Source of the DNA: Phragmites australis
Lineage: Eukaryota > Streptophyta > Magnoliopsida > Poales > Poaceae
Reading direction: 5' to 3'
DNA length: 64,000 nt
Assembly (NCBI RefSeq): GCF_958298935.1
Contig: NC_084931.1
Coordinates: 20,239,334-20,303,333, forward strand
The notes under the pieces were generated by a model, which worked only from the letters and a program-made list of their open reading frames with translations, was not told the origin of the DNA and searched no databases. The translations under genes were made by a program, and so were the position numbers. Shown here in pieces: positions 9,626 through 20,819 of the stretch; positions within the stretch are counted from its first letter, which is position 1, and every line of letters starts with the position of its first letter.

Positions 9626-11563
9626 ATGACTCCGGGGAGCGGAAGTAGCGTGCCAAGGTTCGAGGGAAAGAACTTTGCCTATTGGAAAGTTCGCATGGCG
9701 AGCTATCTTGAGGCTATTTCCCCCGAGTGTTGGCAAGCAACCTCTGTTGGGTTTGATCAACCTTTTACCGAACAAGAAGTTAGGTGGAATGCTAAGGCTA
9801 AGAATGCTATATTTGAGGGAATTAGTGAAGAAGTTTTCTCTAGAGTTAGAAGTAAGGAATTTGCTCATTACATTTGGGTCGCTCTTTGTGAAATTCATGA
9901 GGGATCTAGGAGAATTCGTGAAGAAAGATATCATGTACTTATGAATGCTCTAAATCAATTCCAGATGCTTCCAAATGAATTATGCAATGACATGTATTCT
10001 CGTATGAACATGCTTGTGGAAGAAATCAATTCTCTTGAACTCACTCAATTGTCCGATGGAGACGTTATTCGTAGGATCTTGATGGTACTTCCCAAGCCAC
10101 AATATAATATTGTTATCTCTCTTCTTCATGAAAGGGACATCAATGACATGACCATCATCGATGCCGTTGGAAAGATATGTGCGCATGAGATGTTCTTGTT
10201 TGGAGATCATGAGTCTTCATCCAAGAAAAACCTTGCTCTCAAAGCAAAGATGGTCGACAACAAGAAGAAGATCAAGCTTCCATCATCATCAAGTGAAAGT
10301 GATGAAGATGACGATAATGATGAAGATGATGATGATGACTCCGACACCGAGCTTGCTCTTCTCATGAGAAGAACCACAAGGATGATCTCTAAGTTTCAAA
10401 AGAAGGGCTACAACTATGATCCCAAGAAGAACAAATTTCGTCCGAAGAAATTTGACAAGTTCGGTGGTGGAGACAAGAAGAAGTGCTACAATTGTGGTAA
10501 TCTTGGTCACATATCATATGATTACCCTCATCCTGACAAGAGAAACAAGAACAAGTCCAAGAAGCTTGATGCAAGTGAGGATGAGGACAAGTACAAGAAG
10601 AAGGATCAAGACAAGAAGAAGAAGAAGCTCTTTAACAAGAGAGGTGGAGGACGTAAGGCCTACATTGTTGGTGAATGGGTCTCCGGTGAGAGCTCAAGTG
10701 ATGACTCAAGTGATAATGATGACAACAACTTCGCGGGTCTTGCAATCGTCAATGATGATCCACCTCTACCTCCACCACCTATGTGCCTCATAGCAAAAGG
10801 TAACAACAAGGTGAGTAGTGAGGAAGATGATAGTAGTGATGATAATGGTCTTTCTCCTAATGATCTATCTAAGCTAATGAATGACTATGCTACCATTATC
10901 AAAAGGCAAAAGGCTAAAATCAAGTTGCTTGAAAATGCTAATTCCATGCTTAGTTCTAAACATGATGAGTTGCTCACTAAACACAATAATTTGCTTAAAA
11001 AATATGATGAAGTAGTTGAATCTAACAAGTCTCTCAAAGCAAGTAACTATAAGCTAAAACTTGAGCATGATGGCCTAATATACAAACACCAAGAACTTGA
11101 GTATGCCTATGATGCCATTGATCGTAGCTTGGATGAATTGGTTGATAATGATGTAGTTAAGGTCAATGCATCTACCTCTTGTGATGATCTTCTTGATATA
11201 TCATGTGATATTACATCATCATCTAAGACTAACCATGCAAGGGAGCAAGAGTTTGAAAGTGAGATTGCAAGTCTCAAATCTTGTGTGGCCCGGTTGACTA
11301 AAGGGGAGTACAAGCACAAAGAAATCCTCATGAAGAATGTTTTGTACTACAACAAGAAAGGACTTGGATGCTTCCCCAACCCGGTAAAAAGGGTCATAAA
11401 GACACCGGAGATCAAGAATTGTTTCATCAAGGAAGTTGGTTCATATTACCAACATTGTCAAGTCACCGGATACCACACAAGGGAGTGTCCAATTCCTACT
11501 AAACCTCTCTACCTTGACTTATTGATGAATCCTTGTAGCCTTGATGATATAGTTGGTGTCTAG
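9626..11563 (+). CDS. Gag (capsid/nucleocapsid) protein of SIRE-type Copia element F
   Basis: This is an uninterrupted 645-residue frame starting 33 bases after the primer binding site. Residues about 10-200 match the plant Copia gag (UBN2) domain: FEGKNFAYWKVRMASYLEA, YHVLMNALNQFQML, and IRRILMVLPKPQYN. An acidic tract follows (SESDEDDDNDEDDDDDSDTE, about 226-245), then lysine-rich sequence around a CCHC zinc knuckle at about 287-300 that reads CYNCGNLGHISYDY. The fourth ligand Cys is Tyr. A long coiled-coil-like part (about 425-530) precedes a second finger-like CQVTGYHTREC near residue 622. Family role: forms the virus-like particle and binds element RNA. No pol follows, so any protein could act only with enzymes of related elements. 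Keeping a 1.9-kb frame without pol is notable. Confidence 0.9.
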   Translation: MTPGSGSSVPRFEGKNFAYWKVRMASYLEAISPECWQATSVGFDQPFTEQEVRWNAKAKNAIFEGISEEVFSRVRSKEFAHYIWVALCEIHEGSRRIREERYHVLMNALNQFQMLPNELCNDMYSRMNMLVEEINSLELTQLSDGDVIRRILMVLPKPQYNIVISLLHERDINDMTIIDAVGKICAHEMFLFGDHESSSKKNLALKAKMVDNKKKIKLPSSSSESDEDDDNDEDDDDDSDTELALLMRRTTRMISKFQKKGYNYDPKKNKFRPKKFDKFGGGDKKKCYNCGNLGHISYDYPHPDKRNKNKSKKLDASEDEDKYKKKDQDKKKKKLFNKRGGGRKAYIVGEWVSGESSSDDSSDNDDNNFAGLAIVNDDPPLPPPPMCLIAKGNNKVSSEEDDSSDDNGLSPNDLSKLMNDYATIIKRQKAKIKLLENANSMLSSKHDELLTKHNNLLKKYDEVVESNKSLKASNYKLKLEHDGLIYKHQELEYAYDAIDRSLDELVDNDVVKVNASTSCDDLLDISCDITSSSKTNHAREQEFESEIASLKSCVARLTKGEYKHKEILMKNVLYYNKKGLGCFPNPVKRVIKTPEIKNCFIKEVGSYYQHCQVTGYHTRECPIPTKPLYLDLLMNPCSLDDIVGV

Positions 11564-12959
11564 CTTCAAGGATTATTCAAAATGCTTAGCAATGCTTAGG
11601 TTCTCGGTAGAAGTCGAGCGACGGTGCTGCCGTTGTTCACGAGCCTAGGGCTTAATCACTATTCATAGATACAAAGATGAGGTTGAGATGGATGGTTGAG
11701 GTGTGAGATTGAGACGAGATGTGGGCTGTGTTAGGGGTATCTTCTGCCCAGGAGGAGTCCTTTGGGTAGTTCGGGAGAGGAGTCCGGGTGCCATAGACCG
11801 CTTGCATCGTTTAAGACCGTCCATCGGTATAGTTGGCTCTAGCACTTTCCGTACTCACCACATGCTGATCTAATGGTAAGGTAAGCCGATTATCATATAC
11901 CGTGCTGACACTTGCCTTGCGGCTCTATGACGCATAAGAGAAAAAGAAAAGGAGAAGCAAGGTCGCGGGAAGCCGGAGGTGTCTAGGACACGCTCGCGGT
12001 AACCCCGGTGCCATAGGGGTATTGCAAGTGGGTGGTTCCAAGTATGAGAAAGGTTGACTCGAGTACCCCCTTGTGTGTACTTTCGTGAGTAGCACAAGCC
12101 GAATAGTCCTCAAGTCGTGTGGGTAAAGTTGTACCCCCTGCAAGGTGTAAGAACAATTCGAATTGCCGCGCTCTCAGTCATGAGCATGCTATTGTTTCAT
12201 TTGTATCGGTCTTAGAGTTTACGAATATGGGATAAGGTTATGGTATAATGGTTTTGGTTGGTGGTTTGTTGATGAGGTACTATGGTTACTATACATACAT
12301 GTTCAAGTTGTGATTTACAGGGTAGAAAGGTAGTTGTTTTTTAGTTAAGTATAAATGCTCACACATATGTGTCTAGGTTGCTTACCTCATATGTTTTACT
12401 TAACATTGTTGCCTACTCTTGCTAACAGCTCAATGCATAATCCTTTGAGTCGAGCTAGTATATGTGCTCTATATGGATTAAGTCTTGTGAGTACCTTCGT
12501 ACTCATGCCTATGCTTTCAGGTTCTGCTGGTGAGGGTGATGCAGTGTTTGGCTACTTCGTGTCTGTCGATGCAGATGGTGGGCAAGAGTAGTGCATCCTA
12601 CTCTGGTGAGGCGTAGCTGTTGGGGTGGAGCCTAAGGGCATATGGTTCCACTCTCCTTTTGTTGTGGTTAAGGTTTTATTTTTCCGCTGTGTAGTTTCTC
12701 TTTGTGTAAACTGTTGCAAATGGTTGCATGCTTAAGAACTTGTAATATAACTTTAACTACTCGCTCTTTCTTAAGCTATGTTGTGATGTACATGTTGGAA
12801 AGGTATGTATTTTGATCTTGGGCACAAAACACGTGCCGGGACTACCGGGATGGTATTCTGATTAATCATTGAGGTTGTATTTATGAATAATGATCCTCCT
12901 AATGAATAATTAAAATACTATTAGGACGGTTTCTCACAGTGTTGCCTCCAAAGGTGTTG

Positions 12960-13990
12960 CCTCGGGTGCTCCGTTTCTGAGCAGAGCATCCCCTTCACCT
13001 TAGTACAAGACCGCGGTGGTTGGTAGTGAGAGTCTTTCTTCAAACATTCCAATCGGGACAGGTTCACGAGAAGAAGCTAGATGGGCCAGCTCATCGGCTA
13101 GAAAGTTGTCCTTGCTAGAGACGTGCTTGACCTCAAAGCCGACGAAGCGTCGCTCTAGTTTTCTCACTTTGGCGATGTATACCGCCATTGTCAGGTCAGA
13201 ACACTAAAATTTCTTTTGCACCTAGTTCACGACTAGTAGCGAGTTCCCTATCACCAATAGTCATTTAATTCTAAGTGTGGAGACTGCTCGCATTCCGGAC
13301 AAGAGGCCCTCATATTCAGTAGTGTTATTAGTGGCTAAAAAATATAATTGAACTAAGTACCTGAGGATGTCGCTGGTAGGTGAGGTTAGAATCACTCCAA
13401 CCTCGGCTCCCTTTAGTATAAACGATCTATCAAAGTGCATGGTCCAATGTTCGTCTACCTCTGGTCGTTGTACCTGCTCGGGCTCAAAGGACGACCACTC
13501 GACTACAAAATCGGCCAGCGCCTAGGACTTGATAGACGTTTAGGGGATGAACTGGAGATTGAATACCCCAAGCTCTACTGCCCACTTTGCTCTTCTTCCT
13601 GTCACATCTCTATTATGGAGAATTTCCCTAACTGGGAATGAGGAAATCACTTTGATTATGTAAGCCTGAAAGTAGTGTCTGAGAATGCGAGAGGCTATTA
13701 GGATGGCGTATAACAGTTTCTGAGCCTGTGGGTATCGAGCATTTGCGTCATGCAAGATCTCACTAACGTAATACACAGGTCGGTGAACTGTGGTGTTGAG
13801 GCAACATAGAGCAAAAGCTCCTTATCACGGTCAGTATGGGAGGGGAGGAGAGGTACCTTTTGAGCTCTTGGAATGCCGCCTCTGCCTCCAACGTCCACTG
13901 AAAGTGGTCATTTTTCTTTAGGAGTTTGAAGAGCGGCAGTCCCTTCTCCCCTAGCTTGAGATGAACCTTCTCAGAGCAGCAATGCATCTT
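12960..13990 (-). pseudogene. Element A RNase H region (broken)
   Basis: The minus strand carries fragments of the RT connection and RNase H. At 13987-13850 is [19 protein letters not shown] with AAFQELKRYLSSPPIL. At 13776-13540 is [23 protein letters not shown] with [15 protein letters not shown]. At 13188-13000 is VYIAKVRKLERRFVGFEVKHV with DNFLADELAHLASS. The last fits the C-terminal end of the second, archaeal-type RNase H found in Tat elements. The frame shifts several times. The corresponding part of element B is intact over 432 codons. Confidence 0.85.
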
Positions 13991-13999
13991 GTTAGTTTC

Positions 14000-14900
14000 T
14001 GAACCTTCTTTAACCTGGTCGGGGATCTCATCTAGTTGATGGCCCTGATCTTATCAGGATTCGCCTCTATCCCTTGATGAGACATGAGGAATCCGAGCAA
14101 CTTCCCTGATGGAACCCTAAACGTACACTTCTCTAGGTTTAGCTTCATGCGGTACTTTTGGAGATTGTCGAACGTTTCTTGAAGGTCTGCGATCAGGTCT
14201 GTCTTGGTCCTGCTTTTGATGACCACATCGTCCACGTATGCCTCGATGTTTCTTCCAAGCTGTGGTAGGAGAATGAGTTGAATACACTATTGGTAAGTGG
14301 CACTGGCACTTTTTAAGCAAAAAGGTATTTTTACATAGCAAAAGACCCCAAAGGGTGTAACAAAAGCCGTATTTTCCTCATCTTCCCTAAACATACTAAT
14401 CTAATGGTACCCCAATTGAGCATCAAGAAACATAACAGATCGCTGCCAACCATTGAGTCAACTAGCTGGTCGATTCAGGGAAGAGGGAAAAGGTCCGTTG
14501 TGCACGTCTTGTTAAGGTCATTGAAGTCGACACATATTCTCCACTTGCCAATGTGCTTTTAGACCATGAATGGGTTAGCCAACCATTCTGGATACTGTAC
14601 CTCCCGAATGAAGCATGCTTCCAGGACCTTGTCAATCTCCTGACGAAACTTTTCCTTCTGGTTGGTTGTGAATCAACATGTTTTTTGCTTTATTAGTCGC
14701 GCGTCTAGTCGCACAGACAACTTATGCTCGATCACATCCCTGGGGACTTCGGGCATATCAGACGGACTCCATGAAATGACATCCGCATTCGTCCGGAGGA
14801 AGGTGATGAGCATGATTCCCTATTTGGGGTCCAATGTAGCCCCTATCTGGACTGACTTAGTCAGGTTGATGTCATCCAGGCTCACTGCCTGGAGCCGATC
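14000..14900 (-). pseudogene. Element A reverse transcriptase (broken)
   Basis: The best preserved part is the end of the polymerase domain. AYVDDVVIKSRT, with the catalytic YVDD, spans roughly 14240-14210. It continues as FDNLQKYRMKLNLEKCTFRVPSGKLLGFLMSHQGIEANPDKIRAI down to 14035. Upstream to about 14900 the sequence still resembles the palm and fingers of the element B enzyme but contains stops and frameshifts. Confidence 0.85.
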
Positions 14901-15099
14901 GTCTGGGCTGGTGACGACATGGACCTTTACCAGTCACCCGCTGGGTTCAGCAGTCACGGGTTGCGATCCGGGAGTCGGCTCGACCATGTCGATGCTCCTC
15001 TTGTCACAGTGAAGGCTGTTTTGGCGTTACCAACAATGGTGATGGCCCCTGTTGGCTCAAGGATTTTTATCACTTCGTATGCATAGTGGGCAATAGCCG

Positions 15100-15420
15100 T
15101 GAAATGGGCCATCGTTGGTCATCCGAGGATCGTGCTATACGCGGTCCCGAAGTTAGCCATGTCGAATAGGACCCTTTCGGTTCTGAATTTGTCCAATGAG
15201 CCAAAGGTAACGGGCAGCTCGATTTGTCCTAGAGGCTTAGCCGAGGAGCCCAGGGTGATCCCAAAGGGTGGAGATGGCCTCAACGAGCTCCTCGGAATCT
15301 GTAGGGCGTCCAGCACATCGGCAAGGAGTAGGTTGATCGAGCTCCCCCCATCAATGAGTACTCGGCCCAGCCAGATGTTCTGCATCGTGGGTTCGACCAC
15401 AATAGGGTAGTGACAAGGGC
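15100..15420 (-). pseudogene. Element A aspartic protease
   Basis: A 93-codon frame (15400-15119) contains WLGRVLIDGGSSINLL, the active-site loop of Tat-type retroelement proteases in which Gly replaces the usual Thr/Ser of DTG. Further on are LGQIELPVTFGS and ERVLFDM. It closely parallels element B at 45800-45500. The C-terminal part past ILG is broken. The domain would cut the Gag-Pol polyprotein. Confidence 0.8.
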
Positions 15421-15566
15421 GTCTAATGCACGTGGGGTGGTCAACCTACACCTCGCGGACCACCGACTTGTATTCCCTGTTAGAGGAATATGTCGTGGCG
15501 CCTCCGAAGATGTGGTGGACCATGTGACCGGCCAGCTGGTATCCCAGTGTCGACTGGTCAGGGAAG

Positions 15567-18046
15567 TGAAAGGACAATGATGTCGCCTAGAGGGGGGTGA
15601 ATAGGCGTTTTACAAAAATTCGTCCCCTTTTACCGTTGGCCTAAACATGCAGTGGAATATAAATTAACGGATTTTTCACAAGTGAAAAACCTAAATATGC
15701 TAGACTCAACTAGTGCACAATCACCCTAAATAAGTGTGGAAATTACAATCCTAAGGTGACAAAAATTACTCTAAACTTGCGAGAGATATGCAATAAAACT
15801 TAAATTGAAAAAGGCTGAGAATGCTGTTCATATGCTTAGAATTACTGTTCATACGGATACTCTGGTGAAGACCGGAGTCTCCGGGTTGTACAGGTCCGGA
15901 ATCTCCGGTAAAGTCCGAATTCTCCGGATTCTGTACAGAACTGAGCCCGAAACTGAATATAAAGGATGGGTAGAGAGTTCTAGCTCAAACCAAGTGATGT
16001 CGTGTGTTTCCGGAGATGATTCCAAGTAGATCTACGGAGAACCTACACTCAAATATACACAAACAAGTAGATCGAGCAATATGCACAAAGATTTGAACAA
16101 TAACTCAAAAGTAAAGAAACAAGAGAGGAGAAACAAGATTTGTTTCCCGAAGTTCGAATTCATCACCGTGAATCCTACGTCTCCGTTGAGGAAGCTCCAA
16201 CGAGCCGGGTCTCTTTCAACCGCTTTCCTCGATCCACTCTTGATTTCTTCCCTTGCGGAGGCAAAATCGATCCCTTCACAAACTTCCGCGGCAACCCACA
16301 ACCTTGGATGCTCGTTGGCGACGCCTAGCCTCCTAGGAGGCTTCACCTCCAAGAGTAACAAACATGACGACGAACTTCTTGCCGAGAACTCAAGTGCTCA
16401 AGATTGGATTTTAGCTCACTTGCACTCAATCTTCCAATCTCTCAACCCAACTCACTTTTCTTCTCAAATCAGACACTAGAATGGAGTGGGAAGGAGTTTT
16501 TTGGCTCTAGAGGATGTTCTTTTCGTGCCCTTGCAGCTGCCCCAAAGGATGGGGGTGAGGGGATATAAATAGCCCACTTCAAAAAACTAGCCGTTAGGCT
16601 CTTTTTTGAACTTTACCGGAGTATCCGGCCTACACCGGAGTCTCCGACCACTCCAGGTACCGGAGAATCCGGTCTTCACCGGAGTCTCCGAGTACAGCAC
16701 AGCTGACCTCCGAAAAATGGTGATAACTTTTGATCCCGGAGTCCGATTTCGACGATTTTGGACTCTATGAAAAGCTTATTTAGAGGGCTACACATCCCAA
16801 ATTAATTCATGACCTAAATCACATAGGATCAAATTAGGAACACTCCAAAACCCATTTTGGACACTTCCACACTTTCCGCTTCGGACTCTTAACAAGAAAC
16901 TCTCACTTTGGGTTTGGTTGGGAACTCTTGAGCACTGAGACGCGATAATTAGCTCACGTTGCATCCCTCTTAATAGTGCGGCATACCTATACTCAAATTC
17001 AAAGATAAAACTCGTTTGAACCACTTTGAGCTTTTGAAAAACTTTCAAGTACCGCTTCTTTCTTTCAAACCATAAGGGTTGCCAACTTTCATATATTCTT
17101 CACTCCATCTCTTCTTGATTCTTCATATGATTGATGTGAATCATTCATAGCTTCCCATGGCCTCGCACGGTCCATCGGCTCAAAGCCTTTACTCGCTCTT
17201 CACCACCTCCTTGGTCCTTCGGCGCCAAGCCATTTGCTTGCCCTTCACCACGGATGGTCCATCGCAGTCGAGTCTTGCTTGCCCTTCACCGTCTTGCCAT
17301 AGAAAACCACTTTGTATTCGACATCTTCAAGGAATTCATATTATCAAATATGGAGTCCACTCTTGTTCTTCTCTCTTGGCATATATGATTTCAATTCAAC
17401 TTATGCCTTCTTATGGATCCTAACCCCAACTCACTCTCAAGCACAAAGCACATGGGTTAGTTCATAAAACCTAAATGACAATATTTATACCTTAAGTTAC
17501 TTGATCTCCACAAGTAACTTATTAGCCTTCATGCATATTGTCAATCTTCATATAGAACCTAACCCCACTCATTCTTAAACACGTAGCACACGGGTTAGTC
17601 CATAAAACTCTATTAACAAGTCATACCTTTAGTTACTTGATCTCCACAAGTAACTTAGCCTTCAAGCTTATTGCTAGTCTTACTGAGCTTCTTCTTCTTC
17701 TTATGAGCATCACCAAAATCTCAATGACTTTGATGCAATTCTTTGGACTCATGGCATTTCTCAAAGAATCCATGCTTCATCATTTATGCATCTCCTATGG
17801 AATAACCTAATAGCAATTCTCAATATGATTGTTAGTCCATAGGCATTGTCATCACTTACCCGAGCATCACCTAGAGCTCATTCATCTTGATGCATTTTCA
17901 TTCTCCCCATTCACCTAAAGCTCATGCATATCTCTCATCCATGCATCACCTATGGAACAACCTACTAACAAACTCAACACCATTGTTAGTCCATATGTAT
18001 TGTCATTAATTATCAAAACCACACATAGGGGCTAGATGCACTTTCA
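15567..18046 (-). mobile_element. Solo LTR D of a SIRE-like Copia element
   Basis: It starts TGAAAGGACAATGATGTCGCC at 15567 and ends GATGCACTTTCA at 18046, about 2480 bp with no gag or pol. The ends match those of element C in the same orientation (CTAGAGGGGGGTGAATAGG near the left, GCTAGATGCACTTTCA at the right). Flanking bases GGAAG (15562-15566) and GGGAG (18047-18051) form a target duplication with one mismatch. CCGGA-type dyads occur at 15870-15945 and 16615-16700. A solo LTR arises by recombination between the two LTRs of a full element. The insertion separates protease from gag in element A. Confidence 0.85.
16564..16598 (-). promoter_or_regulatory. LTR D promoter: MSA element and TATA-like box
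   Basis: On the minus strand CCTAACGGCTA (16598-16588) fits the full mitosis-specific activator consensus YCYAACGGYYA. Sixteen bases downstream is TATTTATA (16571-16564), in the place where element C has TATAAAT. The spacing matches LTRs C, F and G. Confidence 0.6.
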
Positions 18047-18049
18047 GGG

Positions 18050-19240
18050 AGGCCCCGTCCTCATCATCCTTGTCGTGCTTATGCTTACGCTCCCCGAGCT
18101 CCTAGTCGATGATGCCTCGAACGACCTTGCACCCGGTCAGGTCGTGGGCATCTGTATGGTGGATCGGGAAGTTCGGCCTTGTGCTTGCTCTTCTTTTCCT
18201 TTCGGCCGACCCCTTCGGAAAAGGTGGGCTGGTCGAAAGCAGGTCACGGCATGGCGTCAATCTGCCACTCTCAGGCCTCGGTAGCCTGTGCGCACTTGTC
18301 CGTGAGGTCGAAGAGCTCGGTTGTGCTTCGGATTACCCGGGTGGCCAGCTTCTCGACCATTTTCTAGTCTTTGACCCCCCCCCCCCGCTTGAATTCTATG
18401 ATCATAGATTATCTCGTGATCCTTAGAATGGTGTTTCTGTGCTCGGTGAAACGCTGTATGAAGTCTCGCAGCTACTCTCCTTGTCGCTACCGGAGCTGAT
18501 ATAGGTCATCCTCGACCCCTGGTCGGGTGTAGATCCCCTGTAAGTTGACGATGAACTCGTCGCACAGGTCCTCCCAGGAGTGAATGTTCCATGGGGGGGT
18601 CATTAGCCAGGATTGGGCAAAACCGGTCAAGACGGTAGGAAAGTAGTTTGCCATGACCATCCCATGGCCTCCCGCAGCCTGTACCATGGTAGTATAGATA
18701 TGCATAATTCCTCCGGGTTGGTTAAGCCATCATACTTTTCGGCTAGGACTAGTCGGAACTTGTCTGGTCAGCGCACCTCCCTTAACCGGGCGGATAGGGT
18801 GTTGCACCCTGTCCCGTAACAGGGAGACACTTGTTGTTGGGCGGCGGCACGAGTCCAGGGGGAGAGACGGCGGTCTTGGGGTTTCGGCGACAGGGTGGAG
18901 CCGTCCAATGCCTCCCTGCAGGGGGAAGGAGTGTGGTTGGTTTGCTTGCCCCCTTCCTGCTCTCGCCTATCTCGGTCCTCATGCTCTTTAGTGGCCACCT
19001 GGCTCTGGATCACGCCACGAAGGTCACATTGGCGTAGAGAGTCGCGTAGGTCGGAAGGTTGGCGGTCCTGACGTGGCGGTGGTCCACGAGTACCCCCTGT
19101 GGTTGAGGGAGCATGGGACTTATTCCACTGCGGGCCTTGTCGTGACCCTTGGCAACCATGACCCTCACTGGCCTTTGCGATGGGCGTAGTGCATCTTGAC
19201 GCAGTCTGGCGTCGGGCGGTATTGTGTGACCATGCCCTTC
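18050..19240 (-). pseudogene. Element A gag (broken)
   Basis: At 18705-18487 minus the capsid-like retrotransposon gag core is readable (IYTTMVQAAGG, MANYFPTVLTGFAQSWLM, WEDLCDEFIVNLQG). Upstream sequence to about 19240 includes an N-terminal charged segment (VATKEHEDRDRREQEGGK). Downstream sequence to 18050 is the gag end before solo LTR D. Several stops are present. In element B the homologous gag also carries a nonsense codon just before IYTT. Confidence 0.75.
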
Positions 19241-19285
19241 GCTCTGGCCCCAGGAGATGAGCGAGCGCGCATGTGTGTTGTCCTA

Positions 19286-19521
19286 GTCATCTCATTCACA
19301 CATGCTATGTGGGTGAATGAGATAATTCTTTTTTAGTTGGTCTCTCTCCACCTCCACTAACAATATAAAACTAAAAGATATACACACCTCCATTTAGTTA
19401 GGCCTTTAAAATTCATTTTAAATTCCTCTTGAATATTACGGGCTAGGCCCATATATATCTAACAAGTACCACATTTGCGACCTGGACAAGGTGACAACCT
19501 GTATAGAACGATGTATCTACA
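19286..19521. other. Gap between element A and the MULE
   Basis: This short AT-rich stretch has no coding sequence. A perfect-looking hairpin (TCTCATTCACACAT against ATGTGGGTGAATGAGA) lies at about 19287-19322, at or near the truncated end of element A. The rest is unassigned. Confidence 0.3.
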
Positions 19522-19712
19522 TGGGAAAAAAATCTAAAATTAGATAACATATGCGACCGTATTTGCCAAAATAGACAATATAACATTGTATTTACAATTT
19601 TAGCATCCGTATTCGGCACCTCATTTACCGAAAACTGACTTTTGGTACACCGTACGCTGAAAAAACACGGGCTCGACCATTCGGCACACGAGGTGCTGAA
19701 TATGGCCTGTAC
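19522..19712 (+). repeat. Left terminal inverted repeat of the MULE
   Basis: It begins GGGAAAAAAATC and matches the reverse complement of the right end over about 190 bp. Shared blocks include ACAATTTTAGCATCCGTATT, TTTACCGAAAA and CACACGAGGT. Identity is perhaps 75-80 percent by eye. Confidence 0.75.
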
Positions 19713-20179
19713 CGGCTGTGGGCACTTTGATGCTGTCATTTTATATCGAGAAGTGATGCATCACGTAACACTTCGTGTTTTCTATTTTATGCCGGGACCG
19801 GCTGTGTCACGTAACATCCGCCGATAGATATAGAAAGAGGCATGTTGCCATTTCATGTTTGAAGCTCTGTTATGTGGTCACTCCGTGTCTAAAGATAGAG
19901 TCAGGATAGAGGTGTTGTCATTTTATGCTTAAAGCTTTGGTCACTTCTTGTCTAAAGGCTGAGTCAAAACACTAATGTTAGCAATTGCCAAGTATCGATA
20001 AAATTAGAAATTATTTGCTAATTTAAATGTACATTTCAAAAATCTTAATTCACCATGTAGTCTCAAAGGCTGTAAGTAGTCTTAACACTTAGCCATGTTT
20101 GAAGATGCACAATTTAAAATGTAGTAGTGGAAATATTTCTCCTTGTATCATTGATCTCAAGATGCATAGTGCATAGCTG

Positions 20180-20715
20180 TTGATTACCTAGATCATCTCA
20201 AGATAGCGGTAGAAAGTGGCGACGTAAACTAGTGAAACAATGCTAGTTGTGCCAGTCCATGCTATCAGGGTAAGATGGTGATTGGAAGATGTGAGGATGG
20301 GTATAAGCAAACCCACCATAATCTTCAGGATCCTCAGTGTCCTCCAGAGATGGAGACCTCGGAGGGAGGGGGCGTTGTGGCATGAAATCATTGTCCTCGT
20401 TGTCATCTTGAGCTATCACGGTAGGAGCACGTCCTATTTCCTTGTTGGTCGTACACCATATCGATGTGGTGCATGAACATCCTCTTGTAGTATTCCTTGA
20501 ACCTTCTCTGTAGTGCTGCTGGAACATCGAGGCATTGGTGACATGAAATCATCATCCTTATCAGCCTCGTTATTTTCTGGTTGAATAGTAGAGCGTTCCC
20601 TTGTACCTCTTAGGTTCGCTGATCTTCGTCGTCTTCTACGCGAACCAGGCATCGCACCCCCGCTGAAGAGCATATACATCACCAAGAAGTTTGAGATTTC
20701 TTTGTTAATCAACTT
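20180..20715 (-). pseudogene. Unrecognised MULE-internal coding remnant
   Basis: Two overlapping minus-strand frames (20712-20434 and 20527-20243) appear to be pieces of one protein. The first has a basic cluster (GSRRRRRRSANLRGTRE) and the acidic DKDDDFMSP. The second has DNEDNDFMPQRP and a Pro/Ser-rich tail. The DDDFM and DNDFM blocks suggest an internal repeat. It lies downstream of the transposase in the same direction, beyond LTR E, so it may be the C-terminal tail of the transposase gene or a second MULE gene. I do not recognise the family. Confidence 0.35.
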
Positions 20716-20819
20716 AGCGTCTTTCAGGAATGCCTAACGCAAAAGATGAGCATTTGAACCAATGGAAAAAAGATAAGCATGGTGACCAAATAGAAAATGA
20801 CAAACCTGGATGTGGGATG

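Larger units (their letters stand above)
7998..11575 (+). mobile_element. Element F: SIRE-type Copia retrotransposon reduced to 5' LTR plus gag
   Basis: A complete 5' LTR (7998-9577), a methionine-tRNA primer binding site and a full-length gag frame are present. Sequence then changes right after gag, near 11575, into the interrupted host LTR (TTCTCGGTAGAAGTCG). Protease, integrase, reverse transcriptase, RNase H and the 3' LTR are all missing. A deletion from the end of gag into the host LTR would explain this. No right-hand target duplication matching CCCGC (7993-7997) is visible. Confidence 0.8.
6672..12938 (+). mobile_element. Long LTR (probably solo) of another Gypsy-like element, interrupted by Copia element F
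   Basis: The left boundary starts TGTAATAGCCC at 6672 and the right end reads TTTCTCACA, ending at 12938. Both ends abut element A sequence that resumes between its RNase H and integrase. Without the Copia insert the LTR would be about 2.7 kb. It holds a CT-rich, GC-rich block (7140-7990) like the transcribed leader of long grass LTRs, and no gag or pol. The flanking five bases read on minus are AACAC and AATGC, a poor target duplication differing by two transitions. It could be a solo LTR or the outer ends of two LTRs joined by deletion. ORFs at 7190-8009 in several frames are products of the GC-rich composition. Confidence 0.6.
3204..19285 (-). mobile_element. Element A: old 5'-truncated Tat-lineage Gypsy retrotransposon with nested insertions
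   Basis: The order on the minus strand is gag (about 19240-18050), protease (15420-15100), reverse transcriptase (14900-14000), RNase H (13990-12960), integrase (6660-5440), a plus-strand accessory ORF relic (4100-5000) and a 3' LTR (3925-3204). It is split by a solo Copia LTR at 15567-18046 and by a long LTR plus Copia insert at 6672-12938. There is no 5' LTR: recognisable gag ends near 19260-19285 and unrelated AT-rich sequence follows. All coding parts are fragmented by stops and frameshifts. Protein similarity to element B (IYTT-VQAAGG and MANYF in gag, LIDGG in protease) places both in one lineage, with A clearly older. Confidence 0.85.

Noticed and set aside
6661..12945. Five-base target duplication for the long LTR at 6672-12938
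   Set aside because: Flanks AACAC and AATGC (minus) match at three of five bases only, so the boundary is kept but the duplication is not claimed.
19440..19521. 5' LTR of element A
   Set aside because: The sequence right of 19285 shows no similarity to the 3' LTR at 3204-3925, so the 5' end is treated as deleted.
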